Source of the DNA: Moesziomyces globuligerus
Lineage: Eukaryota > Basidiomycota > Ustilaginomycetes > Ustilaginales > Ustilaginaceae
Length of the DNA: 64,000 bases
Reading direction: 5' to 3'
NCBI GenBank assembly: GCA_030849465.1
Contig: JARVLF010000005.1
Coordinates: 186,001 to 250,000, forward strand
Both the position numbers and the translations under genes were made by a program. Shown in pieces: positions 21,149-30,630 of this stretch (position 1 is its first letter; each line of letters opens with the position of its first letter). The notes beneath the pieces are model-generated. The model ran no database searches. It was not told the DNA's origin and saw only the letters and a program-made list of their open reading frames with translations.

Positions 21149-23281
21149 TCACTTCTGGCTCTGCTTGCGCTGCTTGCGAATATGCTCGTCGAGGCGGACG
21201 AGCAGGTCGGCCTTCTTGCCCTTCTTGTCCAGCCGATAGTAGTCGCACGCCGAACGTAGCTCGTCGACCGTATACGCACTGAGCTTGCCCTTGCCCCACA
21301 GCTCCAGGATCTCGGTATCGTCCTCGAAGCTGGTCTTGCGCACGCTCGTGCTCGTCTTGGCCTGCTTGGTCGCGGCGGCGACCATGGCGAGGCGCGGGTC
21401 CTCGTTGATGGCCGCGTGCCAGTCCTGGATGAGGTGGGCGGCGCGTTTGCGGATCGTAGCGTACTGAGGCACGGTGAGATCCGTCGGCGCAGCGGGCGGC
21501 TCTTCCTGGAAGGCCGTCGCCATGAGTACGGCGTAGTGGTGGTTGAGAGCCGGGTTCGGGTAGTGGTCCGGATTGAACGGCTGCTTCTTCTGGTAGCGCT
21601 CGATGAAGGCCACGGCGCGGTCCACCTGTTCGTCCTTTGCGTCCTCGGTGTGGACGAGGTTCGCGGGGACGTCGCGCACGTCATCGGCGTACGGCAGCGT
21701 GATCAGATGCATGCCCGGGGGCTCCAATTGCTGCCCGTCCTCGGTCAGCTCCTCCCTCTGCGGCACGATCGCCACGAAGACAGGCACCACGTTCTGGCGT
21801 GGCATGAAGAGACCCAATCCGACCTTGTCCTTGGCGAGCATCGAGTTGAGCAGCGCGGTGAAGGTCTTCTTGCTGCCCTTCCACTCGACGTCGGAGGGAT
21901 AGATAAAGTAGGCGTGCTTAACGTTCCACTCGAAGCGGAGCAGCTCGTTAGCGTCGCGGAAGCCGAGCAGCTTGAGGCACGGCAGCATGCCGAACGTCTT
22001 GATCCGTCGGAGCTCGTCGGGTGTGAACGTGACCTGCCCACGCAGGCTGGACGAGTTGCCGAACTGGAAGGCCGGAATGACCTGCTCTTTTGACAGCGGC
22101 TGGCCGGAGTTGGCGTCGATGTAGTGCTGGTGCGTGACCACCTCTTTGAGCTCGCCGCAGTCGTCGTCGACGATCACCTTGACCGGATTGCCCTTGGTCG
22201 TCTTGGCGACGAGGCTGTAGCCCTTGATGCCGATCTGCCACTTGCGTCCGCGCATGCGCGCCTGCGGCAGCCTCTCGCTCTCCGCAGCGCTCTCGTCTTC
22301 GGCAGGCGGATCGAGCGCAGCGAGCTCGAAGCGGATATTGAAGACGACGCGTTTGGGCGTCTCGCGCGTGGCGATGTCTTCCTCGAGCTCCTGGAAGCGC
22401 ACGGCCGAGTCCCATAAGCTGCGCCTGGGCTCCTGGCCGCGCAGCTGCTCGGCAGCCGTCTTGCCAAATCCTGCGGGCAGGCGTGGTGCGGTAGCAGCGT
22501 CTTCGTCGTCGCGGTCGTCGTCGTACTGGGCGAACACATCCGCATAGAATCGATTGACTTCAAAGCCGCGGGAGAGGTCGCTGGTGGAAGCGCGGTCCGA
22601 GGCGGCCGGCTCGGTGGGGTTGATGAAGAACGGCTCGATGCGGACGCCGATCTTGCGGAATTCGTTCATCTTGTCCAAGCAGGCGCGGCGCGCCTTGGTC
22701 GCCTTGGCGTCCGAGCTCATCGGATGCGGATCGTCGTTGTCGGTGATCCAGAAGACGCGCTTACTGCCTGCATTTGCGGCAGCGACCATGGCGACGCCGG
22801 CGTTGGCGAGCGCCCAGTCAATGCGCATCTGCTTGGTCGCGGGCGGCAGCACGCTGCGCAGATGGTCCGGGCCGCTGGCAGCCCGGGCGAGAAGGGCCTT
22901 GAGATTATACGTATCTGGCACGTTGACCTGGCCTAGCGACTGGAGCTCGTAGCTGCCCTTGTAGTACTCGCCCGGCTTGGCGGAGCGGAAGAGCGTGTCG
23001 GCGCAGTTGAAGACGAGCACGCCGACGTGGTCGTGCGGCGAGCTGATGAGCTTCTTCTGCATCAGCGAGGCGGCTGCCTTGAGAGCCGAGTAAAGCGGCG
23101 AGGTCTGGGTGGCTGGGTCGATGCGGTGCATCGAAGGTCCGGCATCGATGCAGAAGAGGACGAGGTCCTTCTGGTAGGTGGCATCCAGGTCGAGCTGTTC
23201 GAGCTCGTCGTCGTCGTCGTCATCGTCCGAGTTGAAGGCACGTGCAGCCTCGCGCTTGTTGACAAAGTACGCCTTGGGCAT
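21149..23281 (-). CDS. KU70: Ku70, DNA end-binding subunit of the Ku heterodimer
   Basis: Single-exon gene for 710 residues. The ATG at 23281 (MPKAYFVNKREAARAF) is the first in a good context; the frame is open further upstream without a convincing start. An acidic Asp run precedes the N-terminal von Willebrand-like Ku domain (LVLFCIDAGPSMHR, GVLVFNCADTLF, VFWITDNDDPHP). The central Ku beta-barrel includes QHYIDANSGQPLSKEQVIPA and PSDVEWKGSKKTFTALL. The C-terminus ends in a SAP motif (LSAYTVDELRSACDYYRLDK). With Ku80 it binds double-strand ends for non-homologous end joining and at telomeres. It is transcribed divergently from the hydrolase gene at 23802. Confidence 0.95.
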   Translation of the reverse strand: MPKAYFVNKREAARAFNSDDDDDDDELEQLDLDATYQKDLVLFCIDAGPSMHRIDPATQTSPLYSALKAAASLMQKKLISSPHDHVGVLVFNCADTLFRSAKPGEYYKGSYELQSLGQVNVPDTYNLKALLARAASGPDHLRSVLPPATKQMRIDWALANAGVAMVAAANAGSKRVFWITDNDDPHPMSSDAKATKARRACLDKMNEFRKIGVRIEPFFINPTEPAASDRASTSDLSRGFEVNRFYADVFAQYDDDRDDEDAATAPRLPAGFGKTAAEQLRGQEPRRSLWDSAVRFQELEEDIATRETPKRVVFNIRFELAALDPPAEDESAAESERLPQARMRGRKWQIGIKGYSLVAKTTKGNPVKVIVDDDCGELKEVVTHQHYIDANSGQPLSKEQVIPAFQFGNSSSLRGQVTFTPDELRRIKTFGMLPCLKLLGFRDANELLRFEWNVKHAYFIYPSDVEWKGSKKTFTALLNSMLAKDKVGLGLFMPRQNVVPVFVAIVPQREELTEDGQQLEPPGMHLITLPYADDVRDVPANLVHTEDAKDEQVDRAVAFIERYQKKQPFNPDHYPNPALNHHYAVLMATAFQEEPPAAPTDLTVPQYATIRKRAAHLIQDWHAAINEDPRLAMVAAATKQAKTSTSVRKTSFEDDTEILELWGKGKLSAYTVDELRSACDYYRLDKKGKKADLLVRLDEHIRKQRKQSQK

Positions 23282-23801
23282 GGTCGACGATGTGCAGAGA
23301 GAGATAGAGAGAGGCGATGGTGGGCAGGAGAGACGCCGCCGGTGCCAGCTGAGCGTGCCGAGACATGCAGCGCCAGGGTTCAAGCACTGCAGTGATTCCA
23401 GCCAGCCTGACTGCGTGTGGAGGGTTTAGCCAAAAAGATGAGAGCAACGCGAGTCGCGTCGCTGAGGCGGTTGAGTGTTTGTTGAAAAGGTCTTCTTTGT
23501 TAGGCTGGACAGTCCCAACAACGAATTTGCGGCGAGCGGAGTTCCGGTCCGATTGAGCGCCGGGCGCCGTTGCTCATGCATGATGCATCGGCCATGATGG
23601 CACGCCAGCCACGAGCGGCGGGTCAACACCAGCAGCAGCACACGGTCGGGTGTGAGGGCCGAGGATATCGCGGACTGGCTCGCACGGATGCGGATGGCTT
23701 TCCTGCTACTTAAGAAGCCTAGCCTCATCTCCACCCTCTCCTACCACACCACCACGATCCTCATCCCTCTTGGACCCCTTCTTGCGTGATCGAACAGCAC
23801 C
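23282..23801. other. Divergent promoter region
   Basis: 520 bp between the start codons of the KU70 and hydrolase genes, which point away from each other. It must contain both promoters. No ORF is supported and I do not recognise a specific regulatory site. Confidence 0.5.
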
Positions 23802-24839
23802 ATGGCGACTACTGCTGCTACCAGCGCCAACGCAGCGAGCGGCTTCCAGCTGCTGACCAACCCCTCCAATCCCAGCGAGGCCGAGGTGTCGGCGGCCTTG
23901 AAGCTGGTGCGCGCCGGTGGCATCACCTACCCGCAGACCGCCACGCCCGACCGTACAGCCACGGTGGCCTCGACGACGCGCTCGGCAGCGCGCGACGTGA
24001 AGCTGGCCATCTACGATCCCGCGGGTCTGGACGCGTCGACTCGGCGCACCGTTGTGCTGAGCTGGCACGGGAGCGGATACGTTGTGCCTCGCTTTGGCGC
24101 GGATGCGGACGTCAACCGGTGGCTGAGCGACGAGCTCCGCGTGACGGTGGTCGACGGCGACTACGTCAAGGCGCCCGAGTTCCGCTTCCCCGAGGCTTTG
24201 TACGATGTGGTCGCCGCCGTGCGCTGGGTGGTCGGCCAGACGTGGTTCGACGGCAATCTGGTCGTCAAGGGTCACTCGGCCGGCGCTCAGTTCGCGCTCG
24301 CCTGTGCCTCGCGCACCACCGCCCTCGCCATCGGCCTGACGGAAGACGAGTATTCCAAGATCAAGGCGTGCGTCACGCTCTATCCGCCCACGGACGCTTC
24401 GATCCCACTGATCGAAAAACCGACCAACGAACAGGGCGAGCTACCAGGCATCCCCATGTCGCCGCTCTCGTACCAGCTCATGCACTTCTTCTTCGGAGCC
24501 CTCCTCGGTTGGGACGAAGAGACCCAGAAAAAGGTCGGTGGCGATCCTAGAGTCTCCCCCGCCCAGGCCGACGTGGCCAGCTACGAGGTTCCCTGCTACA
24601 TTATCGCCTGCGAACACGACCCGCTCGGCCCAGAAGCCGTCGCATTCGGCAACAAACTCCACCAGCACAACAGCAAGCACGAGCTGTACTTTGCCAAGGG
24701 CGTCGGCCACAGCTTCGAAACGAGGATCCCCGATCCGAGGGCGCACGACATCCTCACCCACCCAGGCGGCAAAGCCAAGGCAGAGAGCTTCGCCAACATG
24801 CTCTCGTTCATCAGCAAGCACGTTCCCAGTCTCTCCTAA
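23802..24839 (+). CDS. Alpha/beta hydrolase (HSL-like esterase/lipase fold)
   Basis: Single-exon gene for 345 residues with a CACCATGG start context. His89 begins HGSGY, matching the HGGG-type oxyanion-hole motif of the hormone-sensitive-lipase group. GHSAGA places the nucleophile at Ser159. The acid is probably in the ACEHDPLGPEA stretch and the base is His in GVGHSFETR near the C-terminus. No signal peptide or peroxisomal signal is seen, so it is probably cytosolic. The substrate cannot be told from sequence; esterase, carboxylesterase or deacetylase activity are all possible. It converges with the GT90 gene with 140 bp between. Confidence 0.8.
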   Translation: MATTAATSANAASGFQLLTNPSNPSEAEVSAALKLVRAGGITYPQTATPDRTATVASTTRSAARDVKLAIYDPAGLDASTRRTVVLSWHGSGYVVPRFGADADVNRWLSDELRVTVVDGDYVKAPEFRFPEALYDVVAAVRWVVGQTWFDGNLVVKGHSAGAQFALACASRTTALAIGLTEDEYSKIKACVTLYPPTDASIPLIEKPTNEQGELPGIPMSPLSYQLMHFFFGALLGWDEETQKKVGGDPRVSPAQADVASYEVPCYIIACEHDPLGPEAVAFGNKLHQHNSKHELYFAKGVGHSFETRIPDPRAHDILTHPGGKAKAESFANMLSFISKHVPSLS

Positions 24840-24979
24840 CCAGACACTCCAAAGCCGCAAGAAAAAAAGCTCCTCGCGTAGAAGAGGAATAGACATGGAA
24901 ATGTGCGCTGTGCGCAACTGCTTTGCTGAACGCCCGGACTGATAGACAGCTGTATGGGTTTTGTGGATGTCTAAGTGAT

Positions 24980-26545
24980 CTATGGCTTGGGGGGCCAGTC
25001 TGGACTGCCGGAGAGGCGCCATACGCCGTACTCGATATCGCCCTTGACGCCGACCTTGTTGAGGTCCTTGCCCTTGCCGCCTCCTGGCGCGACTCCGCCG
25101 CCGGGCCCACCGTGGGGCACGATGCCCTCGCCGCCGTTGTCCCATGCCGGCGCGTTGTCCTCTCTCGGCCAGGTGTCGGTCTTGAGGACGCCCGCATACG
25201 CGCTGAGCGCTGCTCGGAGGTAGCACGCCGTAGCCGCAGGGGTGAGGTATCGCTCCCTCAGCGACGCGACTGCGTTCTGAGCGATCCTCTGGGGCGGATT
25301 CTTGCCCAGCGCTCCCTGCTCGCCCACGGCCGGAGTGAGGTCCTGAGCCGCAGGGATATCGGCGGTCCTCTGCAGTTGGAGGGTGGTCTGTTCGAGACCC
25401 TGGAAGAGCGGGCCGGGGAGCTCGACGAAGTTCTGGGCGCTGCTGAGCGGATCGGCGTTGAGCGCCGGATGGAAGTGCTGGGTCCAGTCTAGTTTGTGGG
25501 CTACGACAACGCTGCGGCAGGACCAGAGGAACTTGCCGCGGCCCGAGTAGCTGTTGCCCTCGGTCTGGACGAGGAACCTGTGTCTGCAGTGCTCGTGCAT
25601 GGGGATGAGCGGATGGAATTCGGCGCCGACGTCGTGGAAGCTCGTCTGCTTGACATCCGCCCAGGCTTCAGCTCCGGGAACCTGGCGCGGATCCGTCTTG
25701 GCCAGCAGATCGACGCGCGGAGGGTAGCCGTTGGCCAAGCCTCGCCAGAGGATCTTGTTGCCCTTGTAGCTCCAGGGTTGGAGACGATCCTGGAGCTGAG
25801 CGAGGTGGAGAAACTCGTCGAATGAGGCGATGCCCGTCTCGGGCCAACCGGCAAAGCCAAAGTCCGGCAACAACCAGGTACCCTTGTCCTTGCTCTCGTC
25901 GAGACGTTTGCTGAGGACCCAGACGGCATCGCTGGGCGAGGCGTCCTTGTCCGCCTCGCTCAGCACGAGCTCGATGCCCGTCGAGTTGGCCCCCGACGAC
26001 GAGGAGGGGTCGGAGATGACGGCGGTGTGGAGGAGGTGGAGGAGGGCCGAGATGCGCGATTCGCCGCCCTCACGTACCTGGCGGAGGAAGAGCTGGCCGT
26101 CGCGGATGACGACGCGTGCCATGCCCCAGTTGGAGGCGCACGTGCGCGCCGCCTCGTCGAGCTCGCCATACGCGATGCCGCCCTTGGCACGCCATGCGGC
26201 GACGTTGTCATCGAGCTGCGGAAAGAGCAGGGGGAACTCGGCTCGGCACGTCGCACTGTCCATCGTCCGATCGCGTCGTCGCTCTGGTGCGAGTCCGAGA
26301 GCATGCGCTTGCGAGCCAGGGCGAGAGGGCAGCAGGGAGAGCAGCATACAGATGACCGCGAACGCGGTGGCGCCGTAGACGCCCGCGCGCGCCAGCAGGC
26401 TGCGCAAAAGCGGATGCCCCTCGTACAGTGGTGAAGCACGGGCCGAGGTCGGGCCCGAGGTCGTAGCGCTTCGACTCGGCCCCGAAGAGCTGGAAGCCTC
26501 GTCGGGCTGGCTCGATAGCGGCGCATACCGCGTGCTCGAAGCCAT
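24980..26545 (-). CDS. GT90 (CAP10/CAP59-like) glycosyltransferase, type II membrane protein
   Basis: Single-exon gene for 521 residues. After a ~50-residue Ser-rich cytosolic tail, a hydrophobic segment (YGATAFAVICMLLSLL, about residues 56-72) anchors the protein. The luminal part has the GT90/CAP10 hallmarks: LPDFGFAGWPE, SYKGNKILWRGLANGYPPR and FLVQTEGNSYSGRGKFLWSC, the last being the conserved region near the C-terminal active site. Members transfer xylose or related sugars to glycans in the Golgi; in Cryptococcus, CAP10-type proteins act in capsule formation. The acceptor here is unknown. The Gly/Asn-rich C-terminal tail is probably disordered. Confidence 0.8.
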   Translation of the reverse strand: MASSTRYAPLSSQPDEASSSSGPSRSATTSGPTSARASPLYEGHPLLRSLLARAGVYGATAFAVICMLLSLLPSRPGSQAHALGLAPERRRDRTMDSATCRAEFPLLFPQLDDNVAAWRAKGGIAYGELDEAARTCASNWGMARVVIRDGQLFLRQVREGGESRISALLHLLHTAVISDPSSSSGANSTGIELVLSEADKDASPSDAVWVLSKRLDESKDKGTWLLPDFGFAGWPETGIASFDEFLHLAQLQDRLQPWSYKGNKILWRGLANGYPPRVDLLAKTDPRQVPGAEAWADVKQTSFHDVGAEFHPLIPMHEHCRHRFLVQTEGNSYSGRGKFLWSCRSVVVAHKLDWTQHFHPALNADPLSSAQNFVELPGPLFQGLEQTTLQLQRTADIPAAQDLTPAVGEQGALGKNPPQRIAQNAVASLRERYLTPAATACYLRAALSAYAGVLKTDTWPREDNAPAWDNGGEGIVPHGGPGGGVAPGGGKGKDLNKVGVKGDIEYGVWRLSGSPDWPPKP

Positions 26546-26982
26546 CGTGACGTCAAAACTTCGCAGTGCGATGGATCGAGGTAGAAGTGGTTGCTGATGG
26601 TGGTTCGCGGGATGGTTGTGCGAGACAGACGGCGCGGTTGGATTTTAGGTTATCTCCTGAATCTGGGCCTGGGTGAGCCCTGCAGCGGCTAGCTCGGTGC
26701 AACACACGGCTCCACTTCGGCCTCGCAGCTCGTCCAAAAACGTCGACGATCTCACATTTCTATCCCAGGAAAATCGGATGTTCCGGATGTTCTCTGCCTT
26801 CAGACCTTCACTCAAGTCGACGACCAAACAGCGCTCGGCACAGTGCTATCATATGTGAAATGCGTAGACTGACAGTTCGTAGCGAGCCAATATACGAAGC
26901 AAGGAGCATTCCAGTGCGAGCGCCGATGCGTGAAAACAAGACGGAGGCGTCGCTGCGTCCGAATGGATCGCGTGCTTGCGAA
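26546..26982. other. Intergenic region, GT90 promoter side
   Basis: 437 bp between the GT90 start and the 3' end of the RabGAP gene, both on the minus strand. It should carry the GT90 promoter and the RabGAP 3' untranslated region. Nothing else is supported. Confidence 0.5.
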
Positions 26983-29900
26983 CTACCTTCGCGCCGGTGC
27001 GCTGGTGCTGCGATTGCCCTTGGCCCCTGGCCTCCTAAGCGAGGCCCTCCCGCGTGCGTCGGCCGGCGTGTTCTTCTCGCGGACCTGCTTGGACGCCGAC
27101 CTGCTGAGCTTGCGCATCTCGCCGTCCTTGAGCTTGACGCTGAACGCGCAGTTGAGCACGTTGTCCGTCGTCAGGTTGTGCGGAGGCGGATGCAGCAGCA
27201 GCTCGAGCATCTCGCCCGCCGTCGGGCACATGGCGCGGTTCATGAGCTGTTCGCGCAGGATCCTCACAATGGCAAGCGCCACCCGCAGCATCCACGTGGG
27301 TCCTTCAAAGAAGAAGACGTCCCACACGCGCACCAGCGTCGTCCAGGGCAGCACCCGCGTGAACAGCGGCAGGAACCAGTTGGGCGTAAACATGATCGAC
27401 GACAGCCCGGCCTCTTCGAAGCGCGCGTGCAGCTCGGGATCCATGGAATGCAGCAGGTTGCTGAAGACGACGCTGTCGACGTGCAACTGCTTCATCCCCG
27501 TCGAGTAGTACTCCTCCATTTGCGGATTGCGCAGCGCCGCGCACAGCAGCCAAAACGCATCTTCGGCCGGCATGTGGATCAGCGCGAATCCGGCCAGCAG
27601 CCCCATCCCCTGCGTATAGCCGAGCATCGGGTTGAAATGCACGTACGACTTGAGGATGCCCTCGAGATCGGCGCGCCCCGTGGCGTTTTCGCCCATAAAC
27701 AGTCGATGGTCCGGCAGCGTGCGGTGCAGATCCTTCTCGATCGTCTCGTACGCCTCCTCCTTGCCCCGCTTGCCTTTGGTGCCCTGCGACGTCTTGCACA
27801 GCTGCTCAAACAGGCCCGGGCGTCGGCGCACCGACGCGTTGGCCAGGAAGAGCCACACCTCGCGCCGCAGCGACGCAGGCACGCCCGTGCGCACCAGCTT
27901 CTTGACCTTGCGGCTCTTCTTGGCGCCCGCCACGTCGTTCTCGTTGAGCACCGCCGTCCACTTCTCGCGCAGCTCCGGATCATCGCTCGGTGGCAGACAC
28001 GGCGGCACGCCAGGCGCGATCACAAAGCCCATCGCGTCAAAGCCATGGCCGATGCCGCCAGGACTCGCACCAGATCCAGGCGAAGCGGGGAACATACCCA
28101 GCATGCCGTCCGGTCCCATATGCGCGCCCTCGCCTCCAGGCGTGCCCGGTGCGGATGCCGAGAACGGCGGCAAGGGCACTCCCAGCGGGCTGCGAGGGGC
28201 GGGACTGCGTGGGCCCATCGAGTGAGCGCCCGTGCTGGCAGCGCTGCCGCGTCGGCCCATATCGTGTGTCGGTGAAGGAGCGCTAAGCTGGCTCCCCGGA
28301 CTCGAGCTCCTCGCCATCGGAGACATGACGTGCAGACCTCCGCCCCCATGGAGGCCGGGAGTAGGATTGGACGGGTTCTTGCGCAGCAGCCCAGACCCGT
28401 GACCCGAGTGCGCACGCTCGCGCTCCGAGAGGCGGTCCGACGATGCGCGCACGGGACCCAGCCCCGGCGATGTGGCCGGGCCGTTGCGCGAGCGTGCCGA
28501 GCTCGCCGATGTGCGGAAGCTGGGCCGCGCTGCGCCCGCCGAGGCGAGGCCGGTAAGGTGCGGCGGCGTAGGGATGGGCGCGTGCGCACCTTCTGCGCCT
28601 GCATCGCCAAGCGCAAGGTTCTCAACCTTATTCAGCGTCCCCACCGACATGGAGCGGCGACGCTCGCGCGCCTCAGCAAATCCGGGGCGGTGCGAGAAGC
28701 CCGTATCGTGGCTGTTGGTTGTCGCCGTGCCGGCAGACACGGGCGGCGACGAGCCCGAGCCCGAGGCGGATGCGGACGTGGACGCAGCGGATGCGCCAGT
28801 GTAGATGGGCGGCAGCGTGCTCGGGTGCATGCGTGGCGGCGCAGCAGTTCGGGCCAACGATGGACGGCGGCGCGGGTCGAACGCACCAGGCCCTCTTGCA
28901 TTTGAATCCAGCGCAGCACCCGCAGCGTCGAGCGGCGATGCAGACGACGCGCTGGCGACCGGCGGCGTGGACACCTCGACCTGGCGACGCAGGTTGGAAG
29001 CCATGTTGAGCGGAGCGCGCGGACCGTTGGCGCCAGCCGACCTCGGATCGGGTGCTGCGCTGGGTCTGCGTCCGGACGGCGAGCGCAAAGCGAGCGGGAT
29101 GGATGCGTCTGCGCTCGGAGGCACGACGAGCTGTCCTGGTCGACGAGGACCCGCGGCGTCGTCCGAGTGAGCCGCTGGCTGGTGCATGGCCGACTGGTGT
29201 TGCGCGGGCGGAAGCGGACGATGAGGCGCCTGCTGAGGCGAGTTGGTCAGCTGGAGGCGGTCGTCTGTTGCGCTTGAGCTTCGCTGGCTAGGCACAGTGA
29301 GCGATTCGGTCGACTTGGAGGCGGCGAGCTTGGAGAGCGACGACTTGCTGCCGTACTGGCGGAAGTCAAAGTTTGGGAATGCCACCGAGTCGCGACCGTA
29401 GACGTCGTAGATGGAGAAGGTGTAGTCTCTGCGGCGGTTGTCGGCGCCGTGCTCGTCATCCGAGTCGTCGTTGGTCGAAGTGGTGTAGTTGGACGAGGTG
29501 CACGAGGCACGCGAAGCCACGTCGGCTGCCGTGGCAGCAGGCGTGGTGGTGGCGATCGTGGTGATGGTGGTGTTGCCAGAGAGGGAGCTGGTTCGGGAGG
29601 AGGTGGTGGTGGTGGTGGTGGTGATGGAGGGCAGCGTGGTGTTTGCTTCGGCGTGCACAGGCGACTCGCTCGAGGAGATGGGCGAGGGGGGCAGGTGGTG
29701 AATGGTGGGCAAGCCGTGCGCGGAGGCTTGGGGGTGTGCATAATCGTGGGCGAAAGCAGATGAAGTGCGTGCGGGTGCGCGCGGACCGCCGAGCGAGCCG
29801 TTGCGATTGGGGAGGTTGGTGGGCTTTGCGGCGGGGCTGGAAGACGAGGCGACGCTGCTTTCGCGGCTATGCCTGGCCCACGGAAGGAGCGAGGTGGAGT

Positions 29901-30630
29901 CGTCCGAATCGTCGTCGTTGTTGTTGGAAGCGGGCGTGCGACGCGAGGAGTGCTTACGAAGGTGGCCTTCATCTGAGAGTGGCGGGGTGGTGAGGCCGAA
30001 GCGGCCTTGCTTGAAAGGGGGCACTGCAGACGCCGAGGAGTGTGGCGCGGCCGACGAGGTGGGCGGATGTGCGCGGCTGGATGAAGCTGCATGTCTGACG
30101 GGGGAGGGTGGCAAGTGCGTCGGTTGGGCGCGACGATCGACCGGAGATGAGAGCATGGCGTCCTCCTCGCCGTCCGAGTTGACGGCGGTGAAGGGGATGC
30201 CTGCGGGGACCTGGGAGAGGTGCATCTTTGCGGCCTCGCTCTTGGACATGGGGCGCATGCTCGAATCGCGGATGCCAGCTGCGGTGCTGCGGCGCATGAG
30301 GACGGGCTTCTTGAGACGGCCGTGGAACTGGACGTGTGCGCCCTTGAAGCGGCCTACGACGCCTTCGCAGTAGCCAAGGAACCAAGCGTCTGCGTCTGGA
30401 AGCGCGTCGCTGCGCCTCTTTGAGTTGGAGGCGCTGGCGGTGCTGATGGGGCGAGGGTTGGGGTCGGAGGCGTCGTCGTCGAGTCTACGGAGGACGATGA
30501 TCTTTTCGCCGGACATGAACATGAGATCTTCGGGCTCGGTGGCGGGGTTATCGATGAGTGCGGTGCATGTGCCGATGCCGCCCTTTTGGAGGGCGAAACG
30601 CGTCCATGCGTTGAGGGTGTGGGCGTCCAT
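26983..30630 (-). CDS. SH3-TBC domain RabGAP
   Basis: Single-exon gene for 1215 residues. The N-terminus (residues ~12-110) looks like an SH3 domain: ALIDNPATEPEDLMFMSGEK, then DAWFLGYCEGVVGRFKGAHV. A long Ser/Thr/Pro-rich, disordered middle follows. The TBC domain lies near residues ~915-1150: RTGVPASLRREVWLFLA, the catalytic-Arg motif IEKDLHRTLPDHRLF (IxxDxxR) and the Gln-finger motif GYTQGMG (YxQG). Both catalytic residues are present, so it should accelerate GTP hydrolysis by a Rab. The SH3 domain may target it to polarity or endocytic sites. The Rab partner is unknown. The basic C-terminal tail has no lipid signal. Confidence 0.85.
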   Translation of the reverse strand: MDAHTLNAWTRFALQKGGIGTCTALIDNPATEPEDLMFMSGEKIIVLRRLDDDASDPNPRPISTASASNSKRRSDALPDADAWFLGYCEGVVGRFKGAHVQFHGRLKKPVLMRRSTAAGIRDSSMRPMSKSEAAKMHLSQVPAGIPFTAVNSDGEEDAMLSSPVDRRAQPTHLPPSPVRHAASSSRAHPPTSSAAPHSSASAVPPFKQGRFGLTTPPLSDEGHLRKHSSRRTPASNNNDDDSDDSTSLLPWARHSRESSVASSSSPAAKPTNLPNRNGSLGGPRAPARTSSAFAHDYAHPQASAHGLPTIHHLPPSPISSSESPVHAEANTTLPSITTTTTTTSSRTSSLSGNTTITTIATTTPAATAADVASRASCTSSNYTTSTNDDSDDEHGADNRRRDYTFSIYDVYGRDSVAFPNFDFRQYGSKSSLSKLAASKSTESLTVPSQRSSSATDDRLQLTNSPQQAPHRPLPPAQHQSAMHQPAAHSDDAAGPRRPGQLVVPPSADASIPLALRSPSGRRPSAAPDPRSAGANGPRAPLNMASNLRRQVEVSTPPVASASSASPLDAAGAALDSNARGPGAFDPRRRPSLARTAAPPRMHPSTLPPIYTGASAASTSASASGSGSSPPVSAGTATTNSHDTGFSHRPGFAEARERRRSMSVGTLNKVENLALGDAGAEGAHAPIPTPPHLTGLASAGAARPSFRTSASSARSRNGPATSPGLGPVRASSDRLSERERAHSGHGSGLLRKNPSNPTPGLHGGGGLHVMSPMARSSSPGSQLSAPSPTHDMGRRGSAASTGAHSMGPRSPAPRSPLGVPLPPFSASAPGTPGGEGAHMGPDGMLGMFPASPGSGASPGGIGHGFDAMGFVIAPGVPPCLPPSDDPELREKWTAVLNENDVAGAKKSRKVKKLVRTGVPASLRREVWLFLANASVRRRPGLFEQLCKTSQGTKGKRGKEEAYETIEKDLHRTLPDHRLFMGENATGRADLEGILKSYVHFNPMLGYTQGMGLLAGFALIHMPAEDAFWLLCAALRNPQMEEYYSTGMKQLHVDSVVFSNLLHSMDPELHARFEEAGLSSIMFTPNWFLPLFTRVLPWTTLVRVWDVFFFEGPTWMLRVALAIVRILREQLMNRAMCPTAGEMLELLLHPPPHNLTTDNVLNCAFSVKLKDGEMRKLSRSASKQVREKNTPADARGRASLRRPGAKGNRSTSAPARR